Shown here one piece after another: positions 1 through 9,246 of a stretch of DNA of 64,000 bases. The translations under genes were made by a program, and so were the position numbers. Source of the DNA: Bacteroidales bacterium (GTDB lineage Bacteria > Bacteroidota > Bacteroidia > Bacteroidales > VadinHA17). The notes beneath the pieces are model-generated. The model made no database searches. It was not told the DNA's origin and worked only from the letters and a program-made list of their open reading frames with translations. The stretch lies in assembly GCA_025454795.1 (NCBI GenBank), contig JALONT010000006.1, positions 1 through 64,000 on the forward strand. Reading direction: 5' to 3'. The first letter of the stretch is position 1; the number at the start of each line of letters is the position of its first letter.

Positions 1-98
1 AGTAACCAGTAACCAGTAACCAGTAACCAGTAACCAGTAACCAGTAACCAGTAACCAGTAACCAGTAACCAGTAACCAGTAACCAGTAACCAGTAACC
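1..98. repeat. Heptanucleotide tandem array AGTAACC x14
   Basis: Fourteen perfect head-to-tail copies of the 7-bp unit AGTAACC fill positions 1-98 and probably continue beyond the window edge. The array ends 9 bp before the ATG of the GntP permease gene at 108, so it occupies that gene's presumed 5' untranslated region. The unit identity is perfect, which suggests recent expansion or ongoing slippage. Other 7-bp arrays sit directly before start codons at 19002-19069, 61607-61634 and (degenerate) 62838-62881. Confidence 0.97.
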
Positions 99-107
99 AA
101 TAAACCT

Positions 108-1427
108 ATGCCACTTCTTATCGTAGTTCTTGGAATATGTCTGCTTCTTGTCCTGATCCTGGCATTTAAATTTGATTCTTTTATATCCTTTGTGATTGTA
201 GCCCTTCTGGTTGGTATTGCTGAAGGAATGCCCATTGACGCAGCAGTTATCTCAGTTGAAAAAGGACTGGGTAGTACTTTAGGTTTTATTGTAATGATCC
301 TTGGCTTTGGCGGAATGCTGGGGAAACTCGTTTCAGAAAGCGGAGCAGCCCAGAGAATTACACTCAGCCTTGTTAAGTTGTTCGGCAAAAAGAACATACA
401 ATTGGCATTAATGTTAACCGGTTTTATTGTTGGTATTTCATTATTCTACGATGTTGCCTTTTTCATAATGATGCCGCTCATATTTACTGTAGCGGCTACC
501 ACCCGGCTTCCACTTATCTATGTAGGCTTACCGATGCTCGCAGCTCTTTCTGTGACTCATGGTTATCTGCCTCCTCATCCTGCACCCACAGCTATTGTTG
601 CAATGTTTAATGCAGATTTTGGCCTGACTATGGTTTACGGAATAATTGTTGCAATTCCTGCAATTGTCATTTCAGGACCAATTTTGTCAAAAGCTCTCAG
701 TAAAATAAATGCTAAACCGTTGGATGAGTTTGTCAGCAGTAAACCCTTATCGGATGAAGAATTACCTGGATTCTGGACAAGTTTCTTTTCTGCCCTGATG
801 CCTGTTCTGCTGATAAGCATTTCGACTATTGCCGGTTTCTTTATGACTGATGGCAGTGAGATGAAAAAAGTAGTAGGACATATAGGAAATCCTGTACTTG
901 CCATGCTTGCTTCTGTATTGTTTGCTACTTACACATTGGGATTAGCAAGGGGCAGGAAGATAGGTGATATTATGAATTCACTTACTCATTCTGTTGTAAG
1001 TCTTACGGTGATAATGCTTCTTATTGCAGGCGCCGGAGCTTTGAAGCAAGTTCTGATCGATAGCGGTGTGAGTAAATACATTGGAGAGATGCTGCGCCAT
1101 TCAACTCTTTCTCCATTGTTTCTCGGATGGCTTATAGCCACCATTCTGAGGTTCTGTATCGGATCAGCAACAGTTGCAGGTATGACGGCTGCAGGTATTG
1201 TATTACCATTAGTTACCGCCGGGGGTGTAAAACCTGAATTGATGGTGCTTGCTATTGGTTCAGGAAGTCTTATGGTTGGGCATGTGAATGACGGTGGATT
1301 CTGGCTGTTTAAAGAATATTTCAATCTGAGTATTAAAGACACACTAAAATCATGGTCAGTAATGGAAACTTCAATTGGAATTACCGGTCTGATAGGGGTA
1401 ATGATTCTCAGCCTTTTTGTTAAATAA
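108..1427 (+). CDS. GntP-family permease (gluconate:H+ symporter family)
   Basis: This 439-residue, very hydrophobic inner-membrane protein has about a dozen predicted membrane segments and the length usual for the GntP family (TC 2.A.8). The motif GYLPPHPAPTAIVAMF around residues 150-165 is typical of these transporters, which import gluconate and related sugar acids with protons. The true substrate cannot be read from the sequence, and no gluconate kinase or dehydratase lies next to it. The ATG at 108 follows the AGTAACC repeat array by 9 bp, so repeat-number changes could alter its expression. The next gene starts about 75 bp downstream on the same strand but is functionally unrelated. Confidence 0.9.
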   Translation: MPLLIVVLGICLLLVLILAFKFDSFISFVIVALLVGIAEGMPIDAAVISVEKGLGSTLGFIVMILGFGGMLGKLVSESGAAQRITLSLVKLFGKKNIQLALMLTGFIVGISLFYDVAFFIMMPLIFTVAATTRLPLIYVGLPMLAALSVTHGYLPPHPAPTAIVAMFNADFGLTMVYGIIVAIPAIVISGPILSKALSKINAKPLDEFVSSKPLSDEELPGFWTSFFSALMPVLLISISTIAGFFMTDGSEMKKVVGHIGNPVLAMLASVLFATYTLGLARGRKIGDIMNSLTHSVVSLTVIMLLIAGAGALKQVLIDSGVSKYIGEMLRHSTLSPLFLGWLIATILRFCIGSATVAGMTAAGIVLPLVTAGGVKPELMVLAIGSGSLMVGHVNDGGFWLFKEYFNLSIKDTLKSWSVMETSIGITGLIGVMILSLFVK

Positions 1428-1502
1428 TAATTTCTCTTGAATTTCAATTTTTCTTGTAATTTTAAAGTACTGAAAATAAGAAGTGTCGACCGGTCTATAA
1501 TT

Positions 1503-4500
1503 ATGATGAAAAGGTTTATTTTTCTGTTATGCATTTCATTCATTCTGCAGGTATTAGAAGCACAGCAGGGATCACCACTTCTGACACATTTTGCTGAAGA
1601 CCGTAATATTGAAAACCAGAGCTGGGCTATTTGTCAGGATGATAACCAGGTTATGCTTTTCGCGAACCGCAAGGGGATAAACACATTTGATGGAGAGGAA
1701 TGGAAATCAGTGAAGATCCTTACAATACCTTATGCAATGCAGAAAAATCCGGCTGACAACAGGATTTATATCGGTGGTGAAAATAATTATGGTTATCTCG
1801 AAAAGACCCTTGGAGGATCTTATAAATACAATTCTCTGTCAACCGATTCATCAGAAACAGGGCTCACGACCAGGATTTTCTTCAGTGATAAAGGAGTCTG
1901 GTTCTATGGAGAGCAATCTATAATAAGGTATAATCCCGAAACAAACAGACCTGACTTACGGTTTGATTCTGAACCAGGCAATCCTTTTACAGGGATGATA
2001 GTAACCCCTTCGAATATATTTATAAATGTAAGGAATAAAGGTCTTTTCAGGATTGAGAGTGATACACTTTTTCCTATAGTGACAGGCTATCTCACTGAGA
2101 AACTGGATATCCTGTTTGCTCTTCCGTATAATAAAAACCTTGTACTGGCAGGTCTGAGCGATGGGAATCTTTCTCTGTTCGACGGAATTAAATACTATCC
2201 TTACAGGATAAAAGATGATAGATATATAAAAGAGAATATTTTGTCAGAAGGAATTGTTCTTGGTGACACAGCATTTGCTTTTTCAACTCTCGATGGAGGT
2301 GCAATTGTCACTGGAAAGGTGAGCGGGAAAGTGCTTTTCACTATTAATAATCAGAACGAATTACCCGATGACGAAATTTTTGCCATAGGATCCGATAATG
2401 GCGGTGGCTTGTGGCTTTCGCATCAGTATGGTTTGACCAGAGCCGACCTGAACCTTCCTGTCGAGAACTTCACAATTTTCCCCGGGCTTAAAGGTAACCT
2501 TTCTTCCGCACTAACCTTTAATAATGAACTTTATGTAGCCACCAGTGAGGGAGTTTATTATCTGAATGAAGTCAGGGATTTTACGAAAGTAAATGTTCTG
2601 GTAAAAAAACAGCCTGATATTGTTCCGTCAGACGAAAAAGTTTCAAATACGTCTCAGGATCAAACCGGCAGCCGGAAGAATATTTTTAATGTGATCTTTG
2701 GGAAGAAAACCGATCCAGGGACTGAGGAAGAAAAAAGACCGGTAACCCAATATACGCGAAAAACAGTCAGCAAGCTAAAATCGATTAACCATCAGTATAA
2801 GAAAATTGATGGTCTAAATGAAAAATGCCGCCAGCTGGTTTCCACTCCCAACGGGATTCTCGCAGCTACAAACAAAGGATTATTTAACATTAAAGACCAT
2901 AAAGCTTCCCTGGTGGTTCCCAACCGTTATATTAACTTCATAAGCTGGATTCCACTTGCAGGATATTACTATGTTGCTTCAAGTGACGGTTATTTCATTC
3001 TGAAATACCAGGACAGGAAATGGAAAGTAGATATTCCTGACACGGAGTTTTTTAATCCTGTCTATTCTGTTATCAGGAAAGACAGCACTACCTTGTGGCT
3101 TGGAGGCGACAATGCAGCCTACAGGGTTGTGCTCGATAAAGAAAATAAAGCAGAAAGGCATGTCACTTATAAGGTTAAAAGGGTCTTTCCGGAACGATAT
3201 CTGATAGATCTGATTAATGATTCGGTGTTTCTTTTTACAGAATCTGCGATACATTATTATAACATTGAATCAGATTCCTTTGAGCCATATAAACCTGGCA
3301 ACAATCAAATGGTCGTTGCAGAGAATTACTTCTTTCCATTGTCAAACCAGCGCCTGGTTAGAAAAGATAAAGAATGGTTACCACTGAAATCAGTAAAGAT
3401 AAAGGATATTGAATTGTCGCTTCTTAAACTGTTTGATGATGTCATCGCAGTAATGGTTGAAGATAAAAAAATCTGGGTTGTTGATGGAAATAAGAGACTT
3501 TATTCTATCGACAGGTTAAGGATATCAAGAATAACTCCAGAAATCAATGTTTTTGTAAAAAGTATCTCAAACGATAAGGGAACTGCTTTTAATCTTCAGG
3601 ATGTAAAATTCAAAAGGGGTGATAATGTCATAATTTTTGATATTGTTGCGCCGGTATATCTGAAACAGGGCACCACCCAGTACCAGTATTTTATCTATAA
3701 GATCATGCCCAACTGGTCAGAATGGTCAGTGAAAACACACTATGAAAAGGCGATCACCAGGCCTGGAGAATATATCCTTCAGGTACGTGCAAAAGATATC
3801 TGGGGAAACATCAGCAACCGTAAATCAATCAGATTTACGATTAAAGCACCTTTAACAAAAACCCCGTTGTTTTATATACTGTCAGGGCTGGTTTTATTTT
3901 CCCTTATTATCTTAATTGTACGTTTCAGGGAAAGGCAGCTGCGAATAAAGACAAGATTGCTTGAAGAAAGGGTAAAGGAAAGGACCTCAAAAATAGAAGC
4001 TCAGAAAGAGGAAATCACTTCAAGCATTGAATATGCCGGCAGGATACAGAGGGCTATGCTTCCGGTAGAAGACCATTTTAAGGATGCTTTTTCGGATTAT
4101 TTTATTTTATTCAAACCCAGGGATATTGTCAGCGGAGATTTTTACTGGATAGGCGAAGATGATAAACATATATTCTTTACCGTCGCCGACTGTACAGGCC
4201 ATGGCGTACCCGGAGCATTTATGAGTACAATGGGGATATCAACCCTGAATGAAATTATTGCAAATAATCGCGACCTCCAGGCAAATACAGTTCTGAACCT
4301 TCTGAGAGAAAAGACAAAGACAGCACTGCATCAGACCGGGAAATTTGGGGAAGCAAATGACGGTATGGATATCGCATTTTGTGTCATTAGCAAGACAAGG
4401 AAAATACTTCAGTATTCAGGTGCATTTAATCCCCTGCTCCTGTTCCAGGGTGGTGAGCTGAAGGAATACAGAGCCGATAGAATGCCAATTGGGATTCATT

Positions 4501-4763
4501 ATGGAGCTGAAAGATCATTTACAAATTATGTTGTTACTGTCAGCAGGGGCGACACAATTTATATTTACTCAGATGGATTTTCTTCACAGTTTGGCGGTGC
4601 TGGCGGAACAAAATACAAAGCATCGAATCTTAAGAAACTGCTTTCGGAAATATATTACAGGCCAATGGTTGAACAGAGGAATATACTCGAAAATGAATTT
4701 ACAAGATGGAAAGGATCCTATGATCAGGTTGATGATATTACAATAATAGGAGTACGGGTTTAA
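1503..4763 (+). CDS. Periplasmic-sensing SpoIIE/PP2C phosphatase (reg_prop-Y_Y_Y-TM-PP2C)
   Basis: The protein has 1086 residues. It starts with a signal peptide (MMKRFIFLLCISFILQVLEA), which fixes the start at ATG 1503 rather than the TTG at 1437. A long beta-propeller-like region of the two-component-regulator (reg_prop) type follows, then a Y_Y_Y domain at about residues 695-780, a membrane segment at about 786-806, a coiled coil and a C-terminal SpoIIE/PP2C phosphatase domain. The metal-binding acidic motifs are visible as VADCTGHG near 889, YSDGFSS near 1018 and DDITIIG near 1076. In Bacteroidetes this sensor architecture is normally coupled to a histidine kinase; here the output is a Ser/Thr phosphatase. 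A periplasmic ligand and a cytoplasmic anti-sigma pathway target are inferred. No partner is encoded nearby. Confidence 0.85.
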   Translation: MMKRFIFLLCISFILQVLEAQQGSPLLTHFAEDRNIENQSWAICQDDNQVMLFANRKGINTFDGEEWKSVKILTIPYAMQKNPADNRIYIGGENNYGYLEKTLGGSYKYNSLSTDSSETGLTTRIFFSDKGVWFYGEQSIIRYNPETNRPDLRFDSEPGNPFTGMIVTPSNIFINVRNKGLFRIESDTLFPIVTGYLTEKLDILFALPYNKNLVLAGLSDGNLSLFDGIKYYPYRIKDDRYIKENILSEGIVLGDTAFAFSTLDGGAIVTGKVSGKVLFTINNQNELPDDEIFAIGSDNGGGLWLSHQYGLTRADLNLPVENFTIFPGLKGNLSSALTFNNELYVATSEGVYYLNEVRDFTKVNVLVKKQPDIVPSDEKVSNTSQDQTGSRKNIFNVIFGKKTDPGTEEEKRPVTQYTRKTVSKLKSINHQYKKIDGLNEKCRQLVSTPNGILAATNKGLFNIKDHKASLVVPNRYINFISWIPLAGYYYVASSDGYFILKYQDRKWKVDIPDTEFFNPVYSVIRKDSTTLWLGGDNAAYRVVLDKENKAERHVTYKVKRVFPERYLIDLINDSVFLFTESAIHYYNIESDSFEPYKPGNNQMVVAENYFFPLSNQRLVRKDKEWLPLKSVKIKDIELSLLKLFDDVIAVMVEDKKIWVVDGNKRLYSIDRLRISRITPEINVFVKSISNDKGTAFNLQDVKFKRGDNVIIFDIVAPVYLKQGTTQYQYFIYKIMPNWSEWSVKTHYEKAITRPGEYILQVRAKDIWGNISNRKSIRFTIKAPLTKTPLFYILSGLVLFSLIILIVRFRERQLRIKTRLLEERVKERTSKIEAQKEEITSSIEYAGRIQRAMLPVEDHFKDAFSDYFILFKPRDIVSGDFYWIGEDDKHIFFTVADCTGHGVPGAFMSTMGISTLNEIIANNRDLQANTVLNLLREKTKTALHQTGKFGEANDGMDIAFCVISKTRKILQYSGAFNPLLLFQGGELKEYRADRMPIGIHYGAERSFTNYVVTVSRGDTIYIYSDGFSSQFGGAGGTKYKASNLKKLLSEIYYRPMVEQRNILENEFTRWKGSYDQVDDITIIGVRV

Positions 4764-4872
4764 TGACTCTCCTGCAACCTTGGAATTTTGCGCTCATAAA
4801 GTTTTTCAACCCCCTTCGCTTCCATTCACCTGTTTGTCAAAATCATTATCTTTAACCGTTAATCTTGTTATC

Positions 4873-6276
4873 ATGAAAATAAAATTTCTCGGTGCTGCCC
4901 GTGAAGTTACTGGCAGTAAACACCTGATAACCACAGATTCAGGAAAAAATCTCCTTCTCGACTGTGGTATGTTCCAGGGCAAGGGACTGGAGACTGACGG
5001 TATGAACAGGGAGCCTGGCTTTGATCCCGAAACGATTGATCATATCATTCTTACGCATGCTCATATCGATCATGCGGGTCTGATACCGTATATGTACAAA
5101 ATGGGTTTCCGCGGATCAGTAGTTTGCACAAATGCCACACGTGATCTTTGCTCTATAATGCTGGCCGATTCCGGATTTATACAGGAGCATGATACCCTGA
5201 CATTCAATAAACGACGTACTAAAAAAGGACTTCCGCTTGTAACACCAATATATACCCAGAAGGATGCCGTTGCCTGTATGAGCCTTTTTATAGGTGTTCC
5301 CTTTGATATGAATTTCAGAATACATGACAATGTAAAAGTCAGATTCTCCAGTACCGGTCATATGCTGGGAAGCGGTGTTGCCAATCTGCAGATCATAGAG
5401 AAGGGACAGATAAAAAGAATTGCTTATACCGGAGATATAGGGAGACCTTCCGACCGGATCCTCGCTTCACCGATACCTTTCCCCCAGGCTGACATACTAA
5501 TTACAGAGTCAACCTACGGCGACAGACTGCATCATGACAATGTTGCAGCTGAAGAGGAACTCCTCCGTGTACTTGTTGAAACATGTGTGGAAAAACGCGG
5601 TAAGCTTATAATCCCTGCCTTCAGTGTAGGGAGGACCCAGGAGATCGTTTATGCTTTGAATAATTTTTTCAATCAGGGCAAACTACCAAGGGTAGATATT
5701 TTTGTTGATAGCCCTCTTGCAGTTAACGCAACAACTATTTTCAGGATGCACCCCGAATGTTTTAATAAGGAATTCAGGCATATCCTTGAGAATGATGCCG
5801 ATCCTTTTGGGTTTAATAACCTGTTCTATATCACTAAAGTGGAAGATTCGAAAAAACTGAATGAACACAAGCAACCATGTGTAATCATCTCAGCATCAGG
5901 TATGATGGAAGCTGGGCGCGTTAAACACCATCTGGCAAACAACATTTCGGATCCTAAAAATACAGTCCTTGCTGTTGGTTATTGCTCTCCGGAAACCCTG
6001 GGAGCAAGGATTCTGAGTGGTGTAAAAGAGGTATCAATCCACGGAATCATACATAAAGTGAAAGCAGATATCAGGAAAATTGAATCTTTTTCCGGGCATG
6101 CCGATTACAAAGAGATGATTGGTTTCCTGGATTGCCAGGAGAAGAGTGCTATCGAAAAGACATTCATTGTCCATGGTGAATATGAGACTCAGAAAAAATA
6201 TGCTGCTGAGCTGCAGAATGAAGGATTCCGTAATATTGAAATCCCCGCAAAAGGAGAGTCATTCGATATTCTTTAG
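4873..6276 (+). CDS. MBL-fold/beta-CASP RNA metallo-hydrolase
   Basis: The 467-residue cytoplasmic protein belongs to the metallo-beta-lactamase superfamily with a beta-CASP insert, like archaeal and bacterial CPSF73/Ysh1-type nucleases. The zinc-binding signature THAHIDHAG is near residues 61-69, a second histidine site is in STGHMLGSG, beta-CASP residues follow around 250-400, and the C-terminal FIVHGE motif contributes the last histidine. Known relatives are RNA endo- or exonucleases; the exact RNA substrate is not evident. An upstream TTG in frame at 4780 exists, but the ATG at 4873 begins directly with the conserved MKIKFLGAAREVTGS strand. The gene is followed by a hairpin-forming CACAGAG repeat. 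Confidence 0.88.
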   Translation: MKIKFLGAAREVTGSKHLITTDSGKNLLLDCGMFQGKGLETDGMNREPGFDPETIDHIILTHAHIDHAGLIPYMYKMGFRGSVVCTNATRDLCSIMLADSGFIQEHDTLTFNKRRTKKGLPLVTPIYTQKDAVACMSLFIGVPFDMNFRIHDNVKVRFSSTGHMLGSGVANLQIIEKGQIKRIAYTGDIGRPSDRILASPIPFPQADILITESTYGDRLHHDNVAAEEELLRVLVETCVEKRGKLIIPAFSVGRTQEIVYALNNFFNQGKLPRVDIFVDSPLAVNATTIFRMHPECFNKEFRHILENDADPFGFNNLFYITKVEDSKKLNEHKQPCVIISASGMMEAGRVKHHLANNISDPKNTVLAVGYCSPETLGARILSGVKEVSIHGIIHKVKADIRKIESFSGHADYKEMIGFLDCQEKSAIEKTFIVHGEYETQKKYAAELQNEGFRNIEIPAKGESFDIL

Positions 6277-6284
6277 CATAATAC

Positions 6285-6412
6285 CTCTGTGTCCCTCAGT
6301 GTCTTCTCTGTGGCTCTCTGTGTAACAAAAGAAGAATAGAAGAACTTACACAGAGTTACACAGAGGCCTTCCCTTTGCTCAGCCTGACACAGAGACACAC
6401 AGAGAAATAATC
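6285..6412. repeat. CACAGAG-family intergenic inverted repeat
   Basis: The spacer between the convergent beta-CASP and YgjP genes contains degenerate 10-11-bp units. CTCTGTGT-type units occupy about 6289-6323 and the complementary ACACAGAG units lie at about 6350-6405, so the RNA could fold into a long imperfect hairpin in either direction. Similar units occur at 36262-36312, 36935-36990, 49678-49793 and 57107-57215, with GC-richer relatives at 23750-23835, 24440-24457 and 25689-25737. It may act as a bidirectional terminator, but that is inference. Confidence 0.75.
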
Positions 6413-6421
6413 ACGTTTTGA

Positions 6422-7108
6422 TTATTTTGTAATGAATTTTCTTAGTTCCTTCCTTATTGATTTATAGTCTGGAACCAGCTCTTCAAGTAAATTGTAGTAG
6501 TCTTTTCCATGATTGTGATGTTTCAGATGACACAATTCATGGATGATTACATAATCAGCAAATCTTTCGTCAAGCTTTATTAGTTCAGCATTTAAGGTAA
6601 TTCTCCCTTTTGATGAGCAACTTCCCCACCTGCTTTTAAGAGACTTTACAACAATCTCCGAAGGATTAAAAATATAGTCTTTGTTAATATTACAGATCTC
6701 TTCAACCTTCTTCCTGAAAATTTCAAATGCCTGCTGCCTGTACCATTTTACCAGAAGAGTCTTTATTTTCACCCTGTCATCAATACGGTTCAGACCGATG
6801 TTTATTTTATTATCATATTGTCTGACAAACTGTTTTACCGATCTTGTTATAGTGAGTTCGTATTCTGTACCACGGAAAAGATGAGTCTCACCCTCAATAT
6901 ATTCTTTACCCTGATTGATTCTGGTCAGATCTGAATGATTTTCGAGATGTTTTCTGATCCATCCCGATTTATCCTGTAGGAACCTTTCAATTGTTTTTAA
7001 CGATGTTCTGTACGGAGCCCTGACCGTCACTCCTTTATCAGGACTTACGATCAGGCTCAAAGATCGTCTTCGGGAAAAAATTATCTGATATTTAATTTCA
7101 TCAGTCAT
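6422..7108 (-). CDS. YgjP-like M48-type metal-dependent hydrolase (DUF45)
   Basis: The 228-residue product has the DUF45/YgjP family layout. A basic N-terminal part comes first, then the signature KSLKSRWGSCSSKGRITLN, then the zinc-protease-like VIIHELCHLKHHNHGKDYY, where HELCH replaces the canonical HExxH spacing and a further histidine follows. The family is predicted to be metal-dependent and is often found near restriction or DNA repair genes, but its substrate is not established. The ATG at 7108 (MTDEIKYQII) is preferred over an upstream in-frame start at 7153 because family homology begins there. It is transcribed toward the beta-CASP gene, and the two genes converge on the CACAGAG repeat. 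Confidence 0.85.
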   Translation of the reverse strand: MTDEIKYQIIFSRRRSLSLIVSPDKGVTVRAPYRTSLKTIERFLQDKSGWIRKHLENHSDLTRINQGKEYIEGETHLFRGTEYELTITRSVKQFVRQYDNKINIGLNRIDDRVKIKTLLVKWYRQQAFEIFRKKVEEICNINKDYIFNPSEIVVKSLKSRWGSCSSKGRITLNAELIKLDERFADYVIIHELCHLKHHNHGKDYYNLLEELVPDYKSIRKELRKFITK

Positions 7109-7412
7109 AAGAAAGTTTCTGTTACTGTTTGGGAGGATGTGTAAGTGTGGCACTGAACCATTTCTCTTTTTCTTAAATTTTCCTTAAAATATGTTAAATA
7201 TTCAATAAAACCCTGTTTTATTGCCTGAACCGGAATAAATCCTGTAATTTTACTGTCAATAAATTAAAGCTTGAAAAAACTATAATTTCTAAATGCCCAT
7301 ATCGATTCATTAAAAATATTACAGACATTCTTTACATAGGTTAGTTAGGTTAGTTCTCAGATCATGTGGGTTTTAAAAAACGGGTGGTAGTCTGTAGCCG
7401 CCCGTTTTCTTT
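7109..7412. other. Intergenic region, 304 bp
   Basis: This AT-rich stretch separates two leftward genes. It contains the terminator at 7377-7408 and a short direct repeat (TTAGTTAGGTTAGTT, near 7341-7355). No RNA gene or open frame of note was seen, and no convincing TAnnTTTG box was found for the YgjP-like gene downstream. Confidence 0.6.
7377..7408 (-). terminator. Rho-independent terminator of the metallophosphoesterase gene
   Basis: An 11-bp stem pairs 7377-7387 with 7398-7408 (AAAACGGGTGG against CCGCCCGTTTT, one G-T wobble) around a 10-nt loop. Read leftward it lies just after the stop of the gene at 7413-8594 and is followed by TTTTTT. It is also T-flanked in the other direction, so it could work both ways. 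Confidence 0.85.
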
Positions 7413-8594
7413 TTATTCTGATGAAAGCGTCAGTATGGTTATCTCAGGGGGCATCCAGATCCTGAAAGGGATGGCAAGCACTCCAAGACCACGATTGACA
7501 TAAAGATATTGTTCTCCTTCTTTAAATAGTCCGTTCCACTCAGGATAAAAATAATGAGAAGGGCTCCATTTGAATCTTTTTGTCATTATTCCCATCTGCA
7601 GGCCATGCGTGTGCCCAGAAAGAGTAAGACTGATATCAGTTTTCCGGGTAACATCCTGTTTCCATTGGTTAGGATCATGGGCCAGAAGTATTTTAAAATC
7701 AACACTGTCAAGACCCTCCATTGCCTTGTGAAGATCACCATGAATGATATCCGGATGTCTGCCTGCTGTATTGACACCGATAAAAGCAATATTAAATCCC
7801 TTGATATTCAATATAATATGTTCATCGTTAAGCATCCTGTAACCTGATGCTGTAATCAGGTCATTCATTTTTATGGTATTGGCCTGTTTTTCAGAGTCAG
7901 ATGAATTCGGCAGATAGGTTCCCATATCGTGATTCCCGAACACTGCAAAATTTCCGTACCTGCTGGTGGCTTTCAAAAGAATCGTATCACATCTGTCAAA
8001 TTCTCTCCACCCGAAGTTGACAAAATCTCCAGTATTAATTATTAAATCGGGATTATAACTCTTTACTTCATCCATCAGATCCTCCAGCAGGTCGTGATGA
8101 TGATAGAAACTGGCCAGATGCATATCTGAGAGTTGAACAATTCTGAGTCCGCTGATTTTTGGATCAAGCCCTTTTATCCGTACAGTTAGCATTTCGGTCT
8201 TAAAATTAAATCTGCCCGCAAAAGAACCCAGAGCGACAATCACGAAAATTCCTGAAGATAATAAGATACCTGCCCTTGTCAGCCACACTGAATGACCCCC
8301 TTTTCTGAACCTGAGAAGTCGGCCGGAAAAATGTAAAAAGCTCAGAAGTATTCTTGGAAAGACAACGGCACACATTAAACCCGTCAGATTCATTTGTGTT
8401 GCAATATTCACCGGTTCATCATAAAAACCTTTGAAAGTAGTAATTTTGATCAGAAGAAACCATAGCAGGAAGCTCAGGATCATATTAGCAGTCAATAATA
8501 TGAAAAACTTTGGTTTTGATCTGAAGTAAAAATGTTCCTTCAGCACGATAAAGGTAAGTACCTCAACAAGTATAAGTATAGCAAAGGCCAGCAT
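7413..8594 (-). CDS. Membrane-anchored metallophosphoesterase
   Basis: The 393-residue protein has four N-terminal hydrophobic segments (about residues 1-125) followed by a calcineurin-like phosphoesterase domain. The metal-binding motifs appear in order: LSDMHLA, NTGDFVNFG, GNHDMG, LLAHDP and SGHTHG. This layout resembles YkuE/YaeI-type enzymes, for which phospholipid-linked substrates have been proposed; the substrate here is unknown. An upstream TTG at 8615 is possible, but it overlaps a promoter-like box (8613-8620), so the ATG at 8594 (MLAFAILILVEVL) is the better start. The neighbouring NUDIX gene diverges from it. Confidence 0.87.
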   Translation of the reverse strand: MLAFAILILVEVLTFIVLKEHFYFRSKPKFFILLTANMILSFLLWFLLIKITTFKGFYDEPVNIATQMNLTGLMCAVVFPRILLSFLHFSGRLLRFRKGGHSVWLTRAGILLSSGIFVIVALGSFAGRFNFKTEMLTVRIKGLDPKISGLRIVQLSDMHLASFYHHHDLLEDLMDEVKSYNPDLIINTGDFVNFGWREFDRCDTILLKATSRYGNFAVFGNHDMGTYLPNSSDSEKQANTIKMNDLITASGYRMLNDEHIILNIKGFNIAFIGVNTAGRHPDIIHGDLHKAMEGLDSVDFKILLAHDPNQWKQDVTRKTDISLTLSGHTHGLQMGIMTKRFKWSPSHYFYPEWNGLFKEGEQYLYVNRGLGVLAIPFRIWMPPEITILTLSSE

Positions 8595-8612
8595 AACTTC
8601 CGGAATAGTCAC

Positions 8613-8620
8613 CAAAAATA
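8613..8620 (-). promoter_or_regulatory. Candidate Bacteroidetes -7 box TATTTTTG
   Basis: Read on the minus strand, 8620-8613 is TATTTTTG, matching the Bacteroidetes -7 consensus TAnnTTTG. It lies 18 bp before the ATG of the metallophosphoesterase at 8594 and supports that start over the TTG at 8615. No clear -33 element was seen. Confidence 0.5.
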
Positions 8621-8671
8621 CTTAAAAAAAGTTAAGTTGATAATTTATACATTAGCAGCTGTTATTAAAAG

Positions 8672-9112
8672 ATGATCTTTATGACCAGAGTTGAATTTTA
8701 TGATCCTTTCTGGTTACCTGATGGCAAGTTTGTATATTCTGTTATTGCAGCCAGGTTTAAAGGGCAATGGATATTTGTGCGGCATCAGAAGCGAAGCACA
8801 TGGGAGATTGCAGGAGGACATATCGAAAATGGAGAAACCCCGCTTGATGCAGCAAAAAGGGAATTGACCGAGGAGACAGGAGCAGAGGACTTTGAACTTG
8901 ATTGTATTTCAACATACTCGGTTGAGAAGGATGGAGAAACAGGGTATGGCAGGCTCTATTACGCATCTGTTACACAACTTGGACCGATACCCGATATTTC
9001 CGAAATAGCTGAAATAAAACTCAGCGATCACCTCCCGGAAAACCTGACGCATCCTGATATTCAACCGCATTTGTTCAAGAGAATTATTGATTTTCTAAAT
9101 GAAAAGGAATAG
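8672..9112 (+). CDS. NUDIX hydrolase
   Basis: The 146-residue protein carries a complete Nudix box at residues 49-71: G49, E55, R63, E64, E67, E68 and G70 match GX5EX7REUXEEXGU. Nudix enzymes cleave nucleoside diphosphates linked to another group using Mg2+. The specificity of this one (for example a house-cleaning mutT-like role) cannot be assigned from the sequence. The start is ATG 8672, with a second ATG at 8681 equally possible. It stands alone between the divergent metallophosphoesterase gene and a convergent operon end at 9247. Confidence 0.88.
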   Translation: MIFMTRVEFYDPFWLPDGKFVYSVIAARFKGQWIFVRHQKRSTWEIAGGHIENGETPLDAAKRELTEETGAEDFELDCISTYSVEKDGETGYGRLYYASVTQLGPIPDISEIAEIKLSDHLPENLTHPDIQPHLFKRIIDFLNEKE

Positions 9113-9120
9113 AATAGATG

Positions 9121-9208
9121 ATTGCGGATTGCGGATTTGTGATTGCGGATTTGTGATTACGGAATAAATATTAAAACAATCCGGAATCCGAAATCCGCAA
9201 TCCGAAAT
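9121..9208. repeat. Heptad-based direct and inverted repeat
   Basis: A 14-bp unit GATTGCGGATTTGT is repeated exactly at 9127-9140 and 9141-9154 and can be read as two 7-bp subunits. The complementary AATCCGCAAT at 9192-9201 pairs with ATTGCGGATT at 9121-9130, so a hairpin can form between the convergent NUDIX gene and the phosphatase gene. It may serve as a bidirectional terminator, but there is no clean T-run. Confidence 0.8.
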
Positions 9209-9246
9209 AAGAACAATCCTTGCGACAGAGCAAGTTTACCACTATT

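Noticed and set aside
1-98. CRISPR array or telomere-like end
   Set aside because: The 7-bp units are directly joined with no spacers, and the sequence continues as an ordinary chromosome; it is a simple tandem repeat.
7190-7376. Small RNA or tRNA gene in the 304-bp gap
   Set aside because: No cloverleaf, conserved loop or promoter pattern was found; only AT-rich sequence and a terminator.
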